NCBI GenBank assembly: GCA_027314645.1
Contig: DAHVAL010000005.1
Span: 1-64,000 of the forward strand
Length of the DNA stretch: 64,000 bases
DNA from: Nitrospirota bacterium
GTDB taxonomy: Bacteria; Nitrospirota; Leptospirillia; Leptospirillales; Leptospirillaceae
Reading direction: 5' to 3'
The notes beneath the pieces were generated by a model. That model did no database searches. It was not told the DNA's origin and saw nothing but the letters and a program-made list of their open reading frames with translations. The position numbers and the translations under genes were made by a program. This document shows, in pieces, positions 8,684-17,140 of the stretch; positions within the stretch are counted from its first letter, which is position 1; each line of letters begins with the position of its first letter.

Positions 8684-9265
8684 ATGGCTCAAAAAAGAGT
8701 TTTATCGGCAAAAGGATTCACACTCCTTGAAATCATGGTGGTCCTTTTTTTGATCTCCCTCGTCGCCATCATCATCGGTCCAAAGCTTTCCTTAAAACAT
8801 GCCAGCGGCCTTCAAAAAACGACAAGAATACTCGTCAGAGAAATCAGAGAACTTCAATGGGAAGCGATTTCGTCTCAAAGAATGGTTCGTCTTGACTATA
8901 ACCTCAATCGAGGAAGAATTTCCGCAAGCATTATAGCCCCTTCGGGGAATTTATCTTCTTTGATCGCTCCCGGGATCCGGGACTTTAAGGTTTCAAAAGG
9001 GGTGAGGATCGATGAAATCCGTGTCCTTCATCAAGGAAAAGTCCATGATGGAAAAACGTTTACCCAATTTTTTGCTAGCGGTGCGGTCGAACCGACAACT
9101 ATTTTGCTGACAGATCTTCGGGGAAAGCAAATCACCATTGTGATTCGCTCATTAACCGGCCGTGTGCGCGTCGTGAAAGGAGCGTTTCAGGAGACGCCGC
9201 CCCCTCCATTTTATGGAATTCCCAGCGGTGAAATTCCATCCATGGAAAGGTCTGGTGATGAGTAG
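8684..9265 (+). CDS. gspH: Type II secretion minor pseudopilin, GspH-like
   Basis: Prepilin-like protein of 193 residues. The N-terminus carries a short basic leader and the prepilin peptidase site KG/FTLLEIMVVLFLISLVA, with Glu at +5 and a hydrophobic helix, followed by a globular domain with the WEAISSQR region seen in GspH. ATG 8684 is preferred to the TTG six bases earlier. First gene of a three-gene set with overlapping ends (8 bases into gspI). No other secretion machinery genes are in the window, so it must work with components encoded elsewhere. Confidence 0.85.
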   Translation: MAQKRVLSAKGFTLLEIMVVLFLISLVAIIIGPKLSLKHASGLQKTTRILVREIRELQWEAISSQRMVRLDYNLNRGRISASIIAPSGNLSSLIAPGIRDFKVSKGVRIDEIRVLHQGKVHDGKTFTQFFASGAVEPTTILLTDLRGKQITIVIRSLTGRVRVVKGAFQETPPPPFYGIPSGEIPSMERSGDE

Positions 9266-9641
9266 GGACTCTGATCGGAAGAGGGATGCGGGATTCACCT
9301 TGATCGAGGTAATGGTCGCCCTTTTCATTTTCTCTGTCGCAGTCTTGACCCTTCTCGCGGCACGTTCTCAGGACGTGAAATTAAACGATGAAATCCGACA
9401 GAGATTATTGTTGGTGAATCTTGCGAACATGAAACTCGCCGAGATTGTGGCCCGCGGGTTCGTTCCGCCTGGAACGATGACAGGGCGGTTCAATAATCCT
9501 TATCATGAATATAGATGGGTTGAGGAAGTTTCTCCTTCCCCCATTCCGATTGTAAGACAGGTCCGCCTGACTGTTGTGCATGGGAAGGTTGCCCACACAC
9601 ACTCTTTTTCGCTTGTGACTTATGTTTCGAATATTCCCTAA
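9258..9641 (+). CDS. gspI: Type II secretion minor pseudopilin, GspI-like
   Basis: Pseudopilin of 127 residues with the cleavage site AG/FTLIEVMVALFIFSVAV and Glu +5, and the compact size typical of GspI. GspI, J and K form the tip of the pseudopilus. ATG 9258 is chosen because GGAAAGG at 9244-9250 is well placed and it gives an 8-residue leader extension typical of the family; the open frame extends further upstream without a matching site. Overlaps both neighbours. Confidence 0.87.
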   Translation: MSRDSDRKRDAGFTLIEVMVALFIFSVAVLTLLAARSQDVKLNDEIRQRLLLVNLANMKLAEIVARGFVPPGTMTGRFNNPYHEYRWVEEVSPSPIPIVRQVRLTVVHGKVAHTHSFSLVTYVSNIP

Positions 9642-10353
9642 ACGAATTTTCCCCTTCAATAGGCGTCGCGATCTTCCCGATACGGGATTTACCCTCTTGG
9701 AGGTTCTCGTCGCTTTTGGGATCCTTTCGGTTATTCTCGGACTCCTTTTTATTTCGATTCATCAAACCGAACGGACGGTGAATTCAGTAGAGGCGGGGAG
9801 TCATTTTGAAAAAAAGATGGAAATCATTCGCTATCTTTTGAGAGAGGAACTGCTTGGAGCCTATTTAAATCAGAATGATCCCCTGACCGTTTTTATCGGG
9901 TTGCCCAATAAATATCGAAACCGGGAAACCGATTCTCTGATTTTTACGACCCTTGCCCAAACCCGCTTAAGTCAAACCGCTCCTGTGTCCCACTTGGAAG
10001 GCGTTCAATATCTTTTATTCAAGAAAACGGGAACGTCTCTTTTTACCTTAGTCCATGAACAAAATACCAATCTTCTTTCCTACGGGACCCAGGCAGTGAC
10101 CCCAGAAACACTGCTTACTCGCGTGTGGTCCTTTCGTATCCGCTATTTTGATGGAATGCTTTGGACGGATCGGTGGAACTCGGTTCAAAGTCATGCCTTG
10201 CCGCTTCTTGCACGGATCGATATCGTTGTGAAAGACGAGAAAGGGAAAAAGGAGAAATTTTTTGAGGAGATTCAAATTCCACAGTCGACTTTGAATCAGA
10301 ATCAGGGAGGAGGAAATGAGATACCCGAGGGGGCCGGGTCCACCGAGAACTAA
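9622..10353 (+). CDS. gspJ: Type II secretion minor pseudopilin, GspJ-like
   Basis: Pseudopilin of 243 residues with a basic leader, cleavage site TG/FTLLEVLVAFGILSVIL and the FRIRYFDGMLW-type segment characteristic of GspJ, which sits between GspI and GspK in the pseudopilus tip. ATG 9622 overlaps the gspI end by 20 bases, so translation is probably coupled. A very strong ribosome-binding site for a further gene lies inside its 3' end, where gspK would be expected. Confidence 0.86.
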   Translation: MFRIFPKRIFPFNRRRDLPDTGFTLLEVLVAFGILSVILGLLFISIHQTERTVNSVEAGSHFEKKMEIIRYLLREELLGAYLNQNDPLTVFIGLPNKYRNRETDSLIFTTLAQTRLSQTAPVSHLEGVQYLLFKKTGTSLFTLVHEQNTNLLSYGTQAVTPETLLTRVWSFRIRYFDGMLWTDRWNSVQSHALPLLARIDIVVKDEKGKKEKFFEEIQIPQSTLNQNQGGGNEIPEGAGSTEN

Positions 10354-10417
10354 GAACGTTCGGGGTGGCCGGATTGTGAATTTTGATCCTTGTGAGGGTG
10401 GATCGCAAGATCTTTGA
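10316..10417 (+). pseudogene. Possible relic of gspK after gspJ
   Basis: GGGAGGAGG at about 10304-10313 precedes an ATG at 10316, one of the best ribosome-binding sites in the window, yet the frame ends after 33 codons. Its start (MRYPRGPGPPRTKNVRGG) is a basic, Pro-rich leader like those of GspK. Downstream, another frame reads ILILVRVDRKIFEVV from about 10383, as if the hydrophobic segment had been shifted out of frame. The large periplasmic part expected of GspK is missing altogether. This is an inference from position and leader only. Confidence 0.3.
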
Positions 10418-10688
10418 AGTCGTTCCAGCAGGAGGAACATATAAAAAGACCTGCTTCACGACTTGATGTGATGACAGATGCACGATCACAAATTTCACAC
10501 TCCACAAGGAACGTTTTTGCTTGTAGCATAAACGCCTCGCTTTCTTTGGTACAATCTTCATTCTAAGGGGTGACAGCATCGCCTGTCAACAAGGCTTTAC
10601 CCAAAATGGCTCTCCGGGAAGGATTCTGGTTCAATGGAGACACCTTGATTGCGAATGATCGATCCCGAGGATTCCCTCTGAGCCGGCA
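10418..10688. other. Intergenic region between convergent genes
   Basis: About 270 bases between the gspJ/gspK-relic end and the stop of a leftward outer-membrane-type gene. No supported gene and no clear terminator. It may be what remains of the deleted gspK body. Confidence 0.4.
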
Positions 10689-11216
10689 TCAGAGATGGAC
10701 GCCCAATGTGAGGGGAAAATACAGGAAGGTCCCGTTCCCATAGTTGGTACCGGGAATAATGGCTATTTTGAATTCGGCAAAGACATGGGTAAAGGAATAA
10801 CCCATTCCAATATCGTAGTAGGATTGGAGGGACGATCCCCCTGGGTAGAATGCCGGAGCGAGTCCGATGTCCGCAACCCCGTAAAAATCTCCCGGGGAGC
10901 CACGGGTGAACCGGTATCCTCCTCCGACAGAGATTGGAAGGATGATAAGGCCGGGAGAGACGAAGTTCACGACCTGAACGCCCCCGCGAACAAAGAGCGA
11001 CCCTGTGACAAAGGCGTTCCAATCCACTCCTCCTCCCCATCCCTGGCCAAAATTATAGGATGGGTTGGAACCTGCCACAACCCCAGGTATATACTCTCCA
11101 AAGAAGTCTGGAAGGACATCAGCAGATGCGGTCTTTGAATGATCGGCTGATATCGCGAGAAAGGAGACGAAAAAAACGATGGCGAGACGGTTTAAAGGAC
11201 CAAGAGATCTATTGAT
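10689..11216 (-). CDS. Exported outer-membrane-type protein, start codon apparently ATC
   Basis: Reading the frame upstream of the first GTG (11078) reveals a signal peptide (NRLAIVFFVSFLAISAD, with a cleavage site after TASA) and a mature domain rich in Gly and aromatic residues in short alternating strands (NFGQGWGGGVDWNAF, GGGYRFTRGS, YYDIGMGYSF, ending FPLTLGVHL), as in small beta-barrels or lipid A deacylase-like outer membrane proteins. AAGGAG at 11224-11229 has ideal spacing to ATC at 11214-11216; no ATG, GTG or TTG exists in this frame between the TGA at 11244-11246 and the signal peptide. Either ATC is used or an ATG has mutated. Family not identified; about 175 residues. Confidence 0.5.
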   Translation of the reverse strand: MNRSLGPLNRLAIVFFVSFLAISADHSKTASADVLPDFFGEYIPGVVAGSNPSYNFGQGWGGGVDWNAFVTGSLFVRGGVQVVNFVSPGLIILPISVGGGYRFTRGSPGDFYGVADIGLAPAFYPGGSSLQSYYDIGMGYSFTHVFAEFKIAIIPGTNYGNGTFLYFPLTLGVHL

Positions 11217-11910
11217 ATCGCACTCCTTTTGGTTAAATTGTGTTCACCTCACGATTTCTCGGAAGGGATGCCGCAGGGGGGAAGGCCGTGGCCATTCCTT
11301 CTTGTTCTTATTCCTACCTCTTCTTTTTCTTTTTTTCAATAGCCCCGCGCCATTGTTGGCTGACAGTTCCAACGGGGTGAACCCAGGGGGAACGCCGTTC
11401 ATGCCAGGGATGTTCGGGGCGTTCGGAGGAGGGAGCAATCATCCTTTCACGCCGATGAAATCCGGAATTCTGAAATATCCGGACCAAGGGCACCAAATGA
11501 CAACCGATTCGGGAAAATGTGCGGGCTTCCGATACAATTCAAATCCGCCCACATCAGGCCTCATGACAGATTCCTACCTTCGGAAAAACGATTTGGAGGA
11601 TGCGACCCTTTCTCCTTGTACCATCGTCAATGTTCTTCATCGTGGAAACATCATACTCTTTTATGATCCTTCCAGAATTTCCCCCGCCGCTTTTCAGACA
11701 ATCCACGGGATTGCGAGCGAAGACACTTCTCCAGAGGGCTTTGTACAGCAACAGAAAATTGGGTATGCCGTGACGCTTGTCAAATCTCATTTTAAAGATC
11801 CCATCGTCTTGCTGGCGTGGCGCCGCCTCCTGCCCATGGCCTTTTTGGACCAAATGAAGATGAACATGTTCTTGAGCCGCTACAGGGGGCAAATTGCGCG
11901 GAGACAATAG
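11179..11910 (+). CDS. Putative exported protein, unknown function
   Basis: Not recognised. The frame is open from ATG 11179, but that start overlaps the divergent gene and its ribosome-binding site, so the real start is probably later. The first convincing segment is a long hydrophobic stretch (FLFLFLPLLFLFF at ~11302) and a possible cleavage after PLLA, followed by a Gly/Pro-rich section (GGTPFMPGMFGAFGGGSN) and a domain with two cysteines (SGKCAGF, LSPCTIV) that could pair in the periplasm. Better placed start codons (GTG 11288 with GGGGAAGG, ATG 11268) are in other frames and would join only through an indel in the T-rich run at 11327-11337. The gene may therefore be damaged. Confidence 0.5.
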   Translation: MARRFKGPRDLLISHSFWLNCVHLTISRKGCRRGEGRGHSFLFLFLPLLFLFFNSPAPLLADSSNGVNPGGTPFMPGMFGAFGGGSNHPFTPMKSGILKYPDQGHQMTTDSGKCAGFRYNSNPPTSGLMTDSYLRKNDLEDATLSPCTIVNVLHRGNIILFYDPSRISPAAFQTIHGIASEDTSPEGFVQQQKIGYAVTLVKSHFKDPIVLLAWRRLLPMAFLDQMKMNMFLSRYRGQIARRQ

Positions 11911-12071
11911 GAAAAGGTCCCTATATTCAAGGGATTTCGTCTCCTAGGGTGATAGACCTCTCTGCAGAGCTCCAATTAAGAAAGTTGGGGAGTGGGGGAG
12001 CATTGTGATAGAATGATTCAAAGGAGCTGTGGTGGCAAATTTCACGAAAAGCCTCAAAAATTGGCGGGAAC

Positions 12072-12695
12072 GTGAACCAGAATGCCTTTCTCCTACTTTA
12101 TCTTCTTCCTGTTGAAGGATGCCGACAACGACTGGGCCTGAGACAGGGAAAGGTCCTCTCTGTTCCTGGCAATTCCTCACGTTCTTTGGGAGGGGTGCAT
12201 ATTCTGCTTCAGGACAGTAAGAAGGCCCTTCTGACGCTTTTACCCGGGTATGGGGAATGGAATGGGGTAAGGGGATTTTGGACCTCCTCGATCGAACCTC
12301 CACTTCCGTTGCGGTATCGCCTTAACCGCAATGGGCATCGGAACGAATATCGTTTTGAACAGAACTCCCGCGATGGAGTGTTCCTGACACTCACCCCGGG
12401 ATTTAAGTTCCCGGTAAGAAAATCGATTTCGTTCCTTGATATGAGGGGTGGGGTTGTCACATCGAGAATCGATTTGGGGTCCAATTTTTCCGTCCTGTCG
12501 ATTCAGTCTTGTTGGCCTGGGGTTCTGGCCGGGCTTCTCAATTCCTCTCCAAGGGTTTTTGGCGTTGGCTATGCCTCCTCAACGGTGACCATCCGTCCGG
12601 TTGTGAGTGAAAAGGTTTACGACTATGTGCCAGGGGCGGTTCTGGGGGGGGACATGAGGGAAGTGCAGACCCGCCCGGTCACTCATATGCGGTAA
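12072..12695 (+). CDS. Putative lipoprotein or exported protein, unknown function
   Basis: Not recognised; 207 residues from GTG 12072. The N-terminus is hydrophobic and ends in a lipobox-like VEGC (NAFLLLYLLPVEGC), but it lacks the usual basic residues. A good AAAGGAG site lies at about 12019-12025 before a GTG in a different frame whose product begins ANFTKSLKNWRERE, exactly the basic segment missing here, so a one-base frameshift near 12069 is possible. The rest contains beta-rich stretches (RYRLNRNGHRNEYRF, GVFLTLTPGFKFPV) and ends near a repeated VYDYVPGAVLGGD. It follows the preceding exported-protein gene on the same strand. Confidence 0.45.
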   Translation: MNQNAFLLLYLLPVEGCRQRLGLRQGKVLSVPGNSSRSLGGVHILLQDSKKALLTLLPGYGEWNGVRGFWTSSIEPPLPLRYRLNRNGHRNEYRFEQNSRDGVFLTLTPGFKFPVRKSISFLDMRGGVVTSRIDLGSNFSVLSIQSCWPGVLAGLLNSSPRVFGVGYASSTVTIRPVVSEKVYDYVPGAVLGGDMREVQTRPVTHMR

Positions 12696-12777
12696 CGTAT
12701 CCGATTTCCAGACACCCCAAGGGCAAGCATAGGTCATTGCCAGGGAATCTCTGGCTTTAAAAACAAGAGGATTTCTC

Positions 12778-15066
12778 ATGTTCCGGCGCTATATTTTTCG
12801 TGGACTTTTTCTTTTGACTGCCTGCGTTTTCCTTGCAGCCTGCCAGACCTTCGGGTCCACTTTTCCGGAAAGATCAGCCCACCCCCCCGCGTCTACCTCC
12901 CAAGTCCGCCAGGAAACAAGGATTGGAATCCATCAAATTGGGAGGACAGATCCTCCTTATCCATGGCAGGCCTACTATCATGAAATCCAGGCCAATATCG
13001 ATATGACGCTCGATAACCCTTTTTTGGCCCTGGATGAAATTCGGAAGGCTCTTCGTTACAAACCCGGCTCCGTTTATCTGCGTCTGTATGAAGCACAAAT
13101 TCTGGCCAAAACCGGAAACCTCCAGGAGGCTGTAACCGTAACGGAAAAGGTGACGAATGATCACCCGAACCGTTTAAAGCCATGGGTACAGTTGGGAACT
13201 CTTCTTCAACTGGCGGCACTCAAGGAAACGGACGACTCCCGCCAAAAGGACATTCTCCGTCAGGTCGTTTCCGTATACAGAAATCATGTTCTCGACTTGG
13301 ATCCCTTGAAGGATGAGGCCTATATCGCCCTCTCGGATATCTATTCAAAGCTCGGAGACCCTCGAAGATCATTGGCGATACTGAAGGAGGGGGTTCAAAA
13401 CAGTCCTCATTCGGCCTATCTTCCTTTTTATCTCGGCTACCATTACGAACGCTCCGGGGATGACCCGACTGCGCTCTCTTTCTATCGGCTTGCAAACTCA
13501 CGCGATCCGCGTTTTGAACCCGCCTTGGATGCCATGGGGGACCTTTATACCCGGATGGGTGATTTGGAAAAGGCGAGGGAAAGCTATGAGTCGCTTCTGG
13601 CGATTGAGAGCGTCGGACGGATTAAATTAGAGGTCAAGTTGCTCAAGACCTATTTTTTATTAAAAAAGTATCCCGAAGCCGTTCGGCTCCTCAAAAAAAC
13701 GATCAGTGAACATCCCCAAAACAACAGATTGCCCTTGATCCTTTCTTCCATCTTGGTCAAAGAGAATCGGTATGACGAAGCCGTCCGGCAAATTGTCGAA
13801 ATTCTAAAAACTCACCCGGAAAATCCGAGACTTCTTTCATTTTTGGGCTCGGTTTATGAACGGTCCCTTCATTTTACCCGCGCTATCGACACCTATCATT
13901 TAATGATTCGTCGATTCCCGAACCTTTATGAAGGGGCCTATAACCTTGGAGATCTCTATCGACGGTTAGATAATCCCAAAAAAGCGATTCTCTATCTTAA
14001 GGATGCCGAAAGCCTGTCTCCTGAACGATGGGAGATTCCATTGTCGATTTCGCTGGCGTACATGGATCAAAAAAAATTCTCTCTCGCTTTAAACGCCCTT
14101 CAGCGCGCTGAACGGATCTCCCCCAATAATCCCATTCTTATTTTCAACAAAGCGATCCTGTACGACCAATTGGACCATAAGCGGTATCTCCCGAAAGTGA
14201 TTTCCTTCCTTAAGGAAACCCTCAAATTGGATAAAAGCTTTGCGGATGCCTTGAACTACCTGGGATATACCCAGGTTCTCGAAAATGGGGATCTCGTGGG
14301 AGCGCGTTACATGATCCTTCATGCGCTGACGGTCGATCCTGCAAACGGAGCATACCGTGACAGTTTGGGATGGCTTTATGATCGCCAGGGCCATTACCTC
14401 AAGGCCATTCGCGAAGAAACGAAGGCCTTGGAATCCATGCCGCATGATCCGACCGTTCTTGACCATCAGGGGCGGATTGAGCGCCACTTGGCCCTGAAAA
14501 TTCAGAAAGACCCTCTGTCGCCAGCACAGGACCTCCTTTTACGATCCATTCTTTTCCCAAACAGGCAGCAGGAATCCTCCCAAAATCTCGTGGATATTCT
14601 CCTGGCCCGTTCAATGTCCCATATGCGTGAATCCGTCATGATTCATCCGCTAAAGAGCAAACGTGTTCTGCGATATTTGACATGGTACCTCTCGAAGGAT
14701 CCCCGCTTCATCCCGGACCTTCGGGACGCTGTGCGTCTGTGGGTTCGACTCCATCCCCCTTCGGGTCCTCTTCGGTATTATCGCGTTGAAGCCGGGGACA
14801 CGCTGCAGACAATCGCCGCAAAAGGATCCGTGTATGGCTCTCCTCGATATTGGAAAATCCTTAAAAAAGCCAATCAATCGATCGTAAGGAATCCCAATGA
14901 TTTGCCATGGGGGACGGTCCTTTCGATACCACCCTTTACTCCCTCTCAAAAGACCGTCCGCAAGGCAAACAAGGGGGCTTCGGCGGCCATATTTCCGAAA
15001 GGAGCATCAACCGCGGAAACCCTAAGGTCCATTCCACCTTCACATATGGATGCAATCCACTTATGA
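12778..15066 (+). CDS. TPR-repeat lipoprotein with C-terminal LysM-like domain
   Basis: Lipoprotein of 762 residues. Type II signal (LTACVFLAAC, lipidated Cys near 22), then at least ten tetratricopeptide-type helical repeats from ~50 to ~600 (for example VYLRLYEAQILAKTGNLQEA, AYIALSDIYSKLGDPRRS, AYNLGDLYRRLDNPKKAI), and a LysM-like module near 665-720 (YYRVEAGDTLQTIAAKGSVYG). Such proteins scaffold envelope assemblies at the outer membrane and peptidoglycan. It is translationally coupled (ATGA overlap) to a DegT-type aminotransferase, which hints at a role in export or assembly of a surface polysaccharide, though no glycosyltransferase is nearby. Confidence 0.85.
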   Translation: MFRRYIFRGLFLLTACVFLAACQTFGSTFPERSAHPPASTSQVRQETRIGIHQIGRTDPPYPWQAYYHEIQANIDMTLDNPFLALDEIRKALRYKPGSVYLRLYEAQILAKTGNLQEAVTVTEKVTNDHPNRLKPWVQLGTLLQLAALKETDDSRQKDILRQVVSVYRNHVLDLDPLKDEAYIALSDIYSKLGDPRRSLAILKEGVQNSPHSAYLPFYLGYHYERSGDDPTALSFYRLANSRDPRFEPALDAMGDLYTRMGDLEKARESYESLLAIESVGRIKLEVKLLKTYFLLKKYPEAVRLLKKTISEHPQNNRLPLILSSILVKENRYDEAVRQIVEILKTHPENPRLLSFLGSVYERSLHFTRAIDTYHLMIRRFPNLYEGAYNLGDLYRRLDNPKKAILYLKDAESLSPERWEIPLSISLAYMDQKKFSLALNALQRAERISPNNPILIFNKAILYDQLDHKRYLPKVISFLKETLKLDKSFADALNYLGYTQVLENGDLVGARYMILHALTVDPANGAYRDSLGWLYDRQGHYLKAIREETKALESMPHDPTVLDHQGRIERHLALKIQKDPLSPAQDLLLRSILFPNRQQESSQNLVDILLARSMSHMRESVMIHPLKSKRVLRYLTWYLSKDPRFIPDLRDAVRLWVRLHPPSGPLRYYRVEAGDTLQTIAAKGSVYGSPRYWKILKKANQSIVRNPNDLPWGTVLSIPPFTPSQKTVRKANKGASAAIFPKGASTAETLRSIPPSHMDAIHL

Positions 15067-16232
15067 CACCCATCCCTTTTTTTGATCTGACCCGTCAATT
15101 TGCGTCGATGGAAAATGAAATTTTAGAAGCCATTCTCCCGCTTTTCAAAAGTCAGCAATTTATCTTAGGGCCCGCCGTTTCGGATTTTGAATCCCAATTT
15201 GCCAAAACCTTCGGGGCAGGAAATGCCGTTGGTGTGTCCTCCGGAACCGATGCCCTTATTTTGTCGTTGATTGTCTCAGGCCTTTTGAAAGGCCAAGGGG
15301 TGGTGGTCCCGTCCTTTACATTTTTTGCCTCCGCAAGTTCCATTTCTCTGGCGGGAGGCGTTCCTGTTTTTATTGATGTGGACCCCTTGTCTTTTCTTCT
15401 GACCCCTGAAATTCTTGATCGCTTCTTGCGGGAGGAGACCCGCCCAGGTCCCGACGGAAGGCCGGTCACGCGGCGGGGGCACCGGACTGTCTCGGGGGTG
15501 ATGGCCGTTCATCTTTACGGGCAGATGATGGATATGGAAGGACTCTATGGTGTCGCCAAGTCCCATGGGCTTTGGATCATCGAGGATGCTTGCCAGTCTG
15601 TCGGAGCAAGACACTCCGGCCATTCTCCAGGGGCTTTTTCGAATGCTGCGGCCTATTCCTTCTTTCCGACCAAAAATCTTGGAGGGGCCGGGGACGGCGG
15701 AATGATCACAACCGAAAACTCCGAATTGGCAGACCATCTTCGTCGCCTTCGTGTTCATGGGAGCAGGAAACGTTACGAGCACGAAGAGCTGGGAACCAAT
15801 GCCCGCCTTGATGCGCTCCAGGCGAAAATTCTATCAGTCAAGCTCGACCATCTTTTCGCATGGACCGAACGTCGGCGCCAGATAGCCGATCGCTATAACG
15901 AATCCTTTCAATCCCTCCCAGGCGTTCAGTGTCCCAAAGCCCATAAAGAATCCTTTCATGTCTATCATCAGTACACCCTAAAGGTTGAAGGAAAAGGGCG
16001 GCGGGATGAACTACGGGATATTCTTTCGGAACGCGGCATCGGTTCGGAAGTGTATTATCCGATCCCTCTTCACCGTCAAAAGGCGTTTTCGGCCTATATT
16101 CCCGAAACAATTCCGCTTCCAGCCTCCGAAAGCCTGAGCGAAAAGGTACTTTCCCTTCCGGTCTTTCCTGAATTATCGGATGACGAACAGACCCGTGTTG
16201 TCGAAGCCGTCTGCACCTTTTTGGGCCGATAG
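15063..16232 (+). CDS. DegT/DnrJ/EryC1/StrS-family sugar aminotransferase
   Basis: PLP-dependent aminotransferase of 389 residues acting on nucleotide-linked keto-sugars. Starts IPFFDLTRQF as the family does, with GVSSGTDAL binding the PLP phosphate, IEDACQSVGA with the PLP-ring Asp, and FFPTKNLGGAGDGG with the Schiff-base Lys. C-terminal FHVYHQYTLKV and YYPIPLHRQKAF are typical. The ATG at 15063 gives the 4-base overlap with the upstream lipoprotein gene; the longer frame upstream has no ribosome-binding site. The exact sugar is unknown; no cognate dehydratase or acyltransferase is adjacent. Confidence 0.9.
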   Translation: MTPIPFFDLTRQFASMENEILEAILPLFKSQQFILGPAVSDFESQFAKTFGAGNAVGVSSGTDALILSLIVSGLLKGQGVVVPSFTFFASASSISLAGGVPVFIDVDPLSFLLTPEILDRFLREETRPGPDGRPVTRRGHRTVSGVMAVHLYGQMMDMEGLYGVAKSHGLWIIEDACQSVGARHSGHSPGAFSNAAAYSFFPTKNLGGAGDGGMITTENSELADHLRRLRVHGSRKRYEHEELGTNARLDALQAKILSVKLDHLFAWTERRRQIADRYNESFQSLPGVQCPKAHKESFHVYHQYTLKVEGKGRRDELRDILSERGIGSEVYYPIPLHRQKAFSAYIPETIPLPASESLSEKVLSLPVFPELSDDEQTRVVEAVCTFLGR

Positions 16233-16848
16233 CATTTTTCCCCCGAACTCCGTTCTTTTTATTCTGGGAACGGATACGGCGATAGGAAAAACACGCCTGA
16301 CGGAGACCATGATCCGGACGTCCGACGATCCCGATCATCTCTTCGTGATCAAGGCGGTGCAGACCGGGGCAGGGGAGGAACGGGACCTGGACCGATATCT
16401 TGATGCCGGTCTTCCCCCCCTTCAGGCGTGGGAAGGCGAGTCCTTTCTCCACCCGCTTGACCCGATGACGGCGGCTTCCCTCGAAAAACGGTCCGTCGAT
16501 CTTGACGGTCAAATCCGTAAGATCGAAGCCATGCACCGTAAGGGCTTTCGGGTTATTGTGGAAGGGTCGGGCGGGATTCTGAGCCCGTTCTTTCCGGATG
16601 GCTCGGGAATCTTACTCCTTATCAAGAGGCTTTCCTGTCCCGTAACCATCTTCCTCGTTTCCCACCCCCACCTTGGCACCCTCTCTGCCACTCTTTCCGC
16701 TGTCAGGATCCTAAAAGACGAGAACCTCCCCCTTTCTGCCGTCATCCTCTGTCCACGTGACGGCGTCAATGATGAGGCGACACGCTTCAACCCACAGACC
16801 CTGGGAAGATTGCTGTCCCCCTTGCCGGTGCTCTCATTTTCCGATTGA
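16180..16848 (+). CDS. bioD: Dethiobiotin synthetase
   Basis: ATP-dependent dethiobiotin synthetase of 222 residues, penultimate step of biotin synthesis. P-loop FILGTDTAIGKTRL (GTDTxIGKT) near 28-41, substrate Lys in FVIKAVQTG, and VEGSGGILSP in place of the usual VEGAGG. The ATG at 16180 overlaps the aminotransferase gene by 53 bases; GTG 16192 and TTG 16195 are in-frame alternatives closer to the family's N-terminus. No other bio gene is present in the window. Last gene of the lipoprotein-degT-bioD group. Confidence 0.85.
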   Translation: MTNRPVLSKPSAPFWADSIFPPNSVLFILGTDTAIGKTRLTETMIRTSDDPDHLFVIKAVQTGAGEERDLDRYLDAGLPPLQAWEGESFLHPLDPMTAASLEKRSVDLDGQIRKIEAMHRKGFRVIVEGSGGILSPFFPDGSGILLLIKRLSCPVTIFLVSHPHLGTLSATLSAVRILKDENLPLSAVILCPRDGVNDEATRFNPQTLGRLLSPLPVLSFSD

Positions 16849-17104
16849 ATTGACCTTTGCCATGATTCATCATCGAACCGGTCAGGCTCGAGGATGCTTC
16901 AGCAAAGAGACGCTCCTGACCATGATGTTTAAAATGGGACTCTGCGCTGAAAAACGATGGAGAAAAATCAAGGGATTCAACCACCTGACTCTGATTCTGG
17001 GAGGATAAACCTTCAAAGATGGAGTTCTAGTGGGAACTTCAAAGCAGGACGGTGCCTGATGTCCTGGGACACCAAAATTGATGATAACTCGAAAAAGAAG
17101 GACA

Positions 17105-17140
17105 TTGACCAATCCCATTATTTCCAATATTCTGGAAATA
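17105..17140 (+). promoter_or_regulatory. arsR promoter with overlapping operator
   Basis: TTGACC at 17105-17110 and TATTCT at 17128-17133 (17-base spacer). An 8-bp perfect inverted repeat, TATTTCCA and TGGAAATA with a 6-base gap, spans 17119-17140 and covers the -10, ending on the A of the arsR start codon. Transcription would begin at about 17140, so the mRNA would be leaderless. A repeat in this place is what an autorepressing ArsR/SmtB dimer needs. Confidence 0.6.

Noticed and set aside
15838-16536. 232-codon minus-strand frame across the degT/bioD junction
   Set aside because: Both plus-strand genes carry full catalytic motifs here, so the frame is a shadow.
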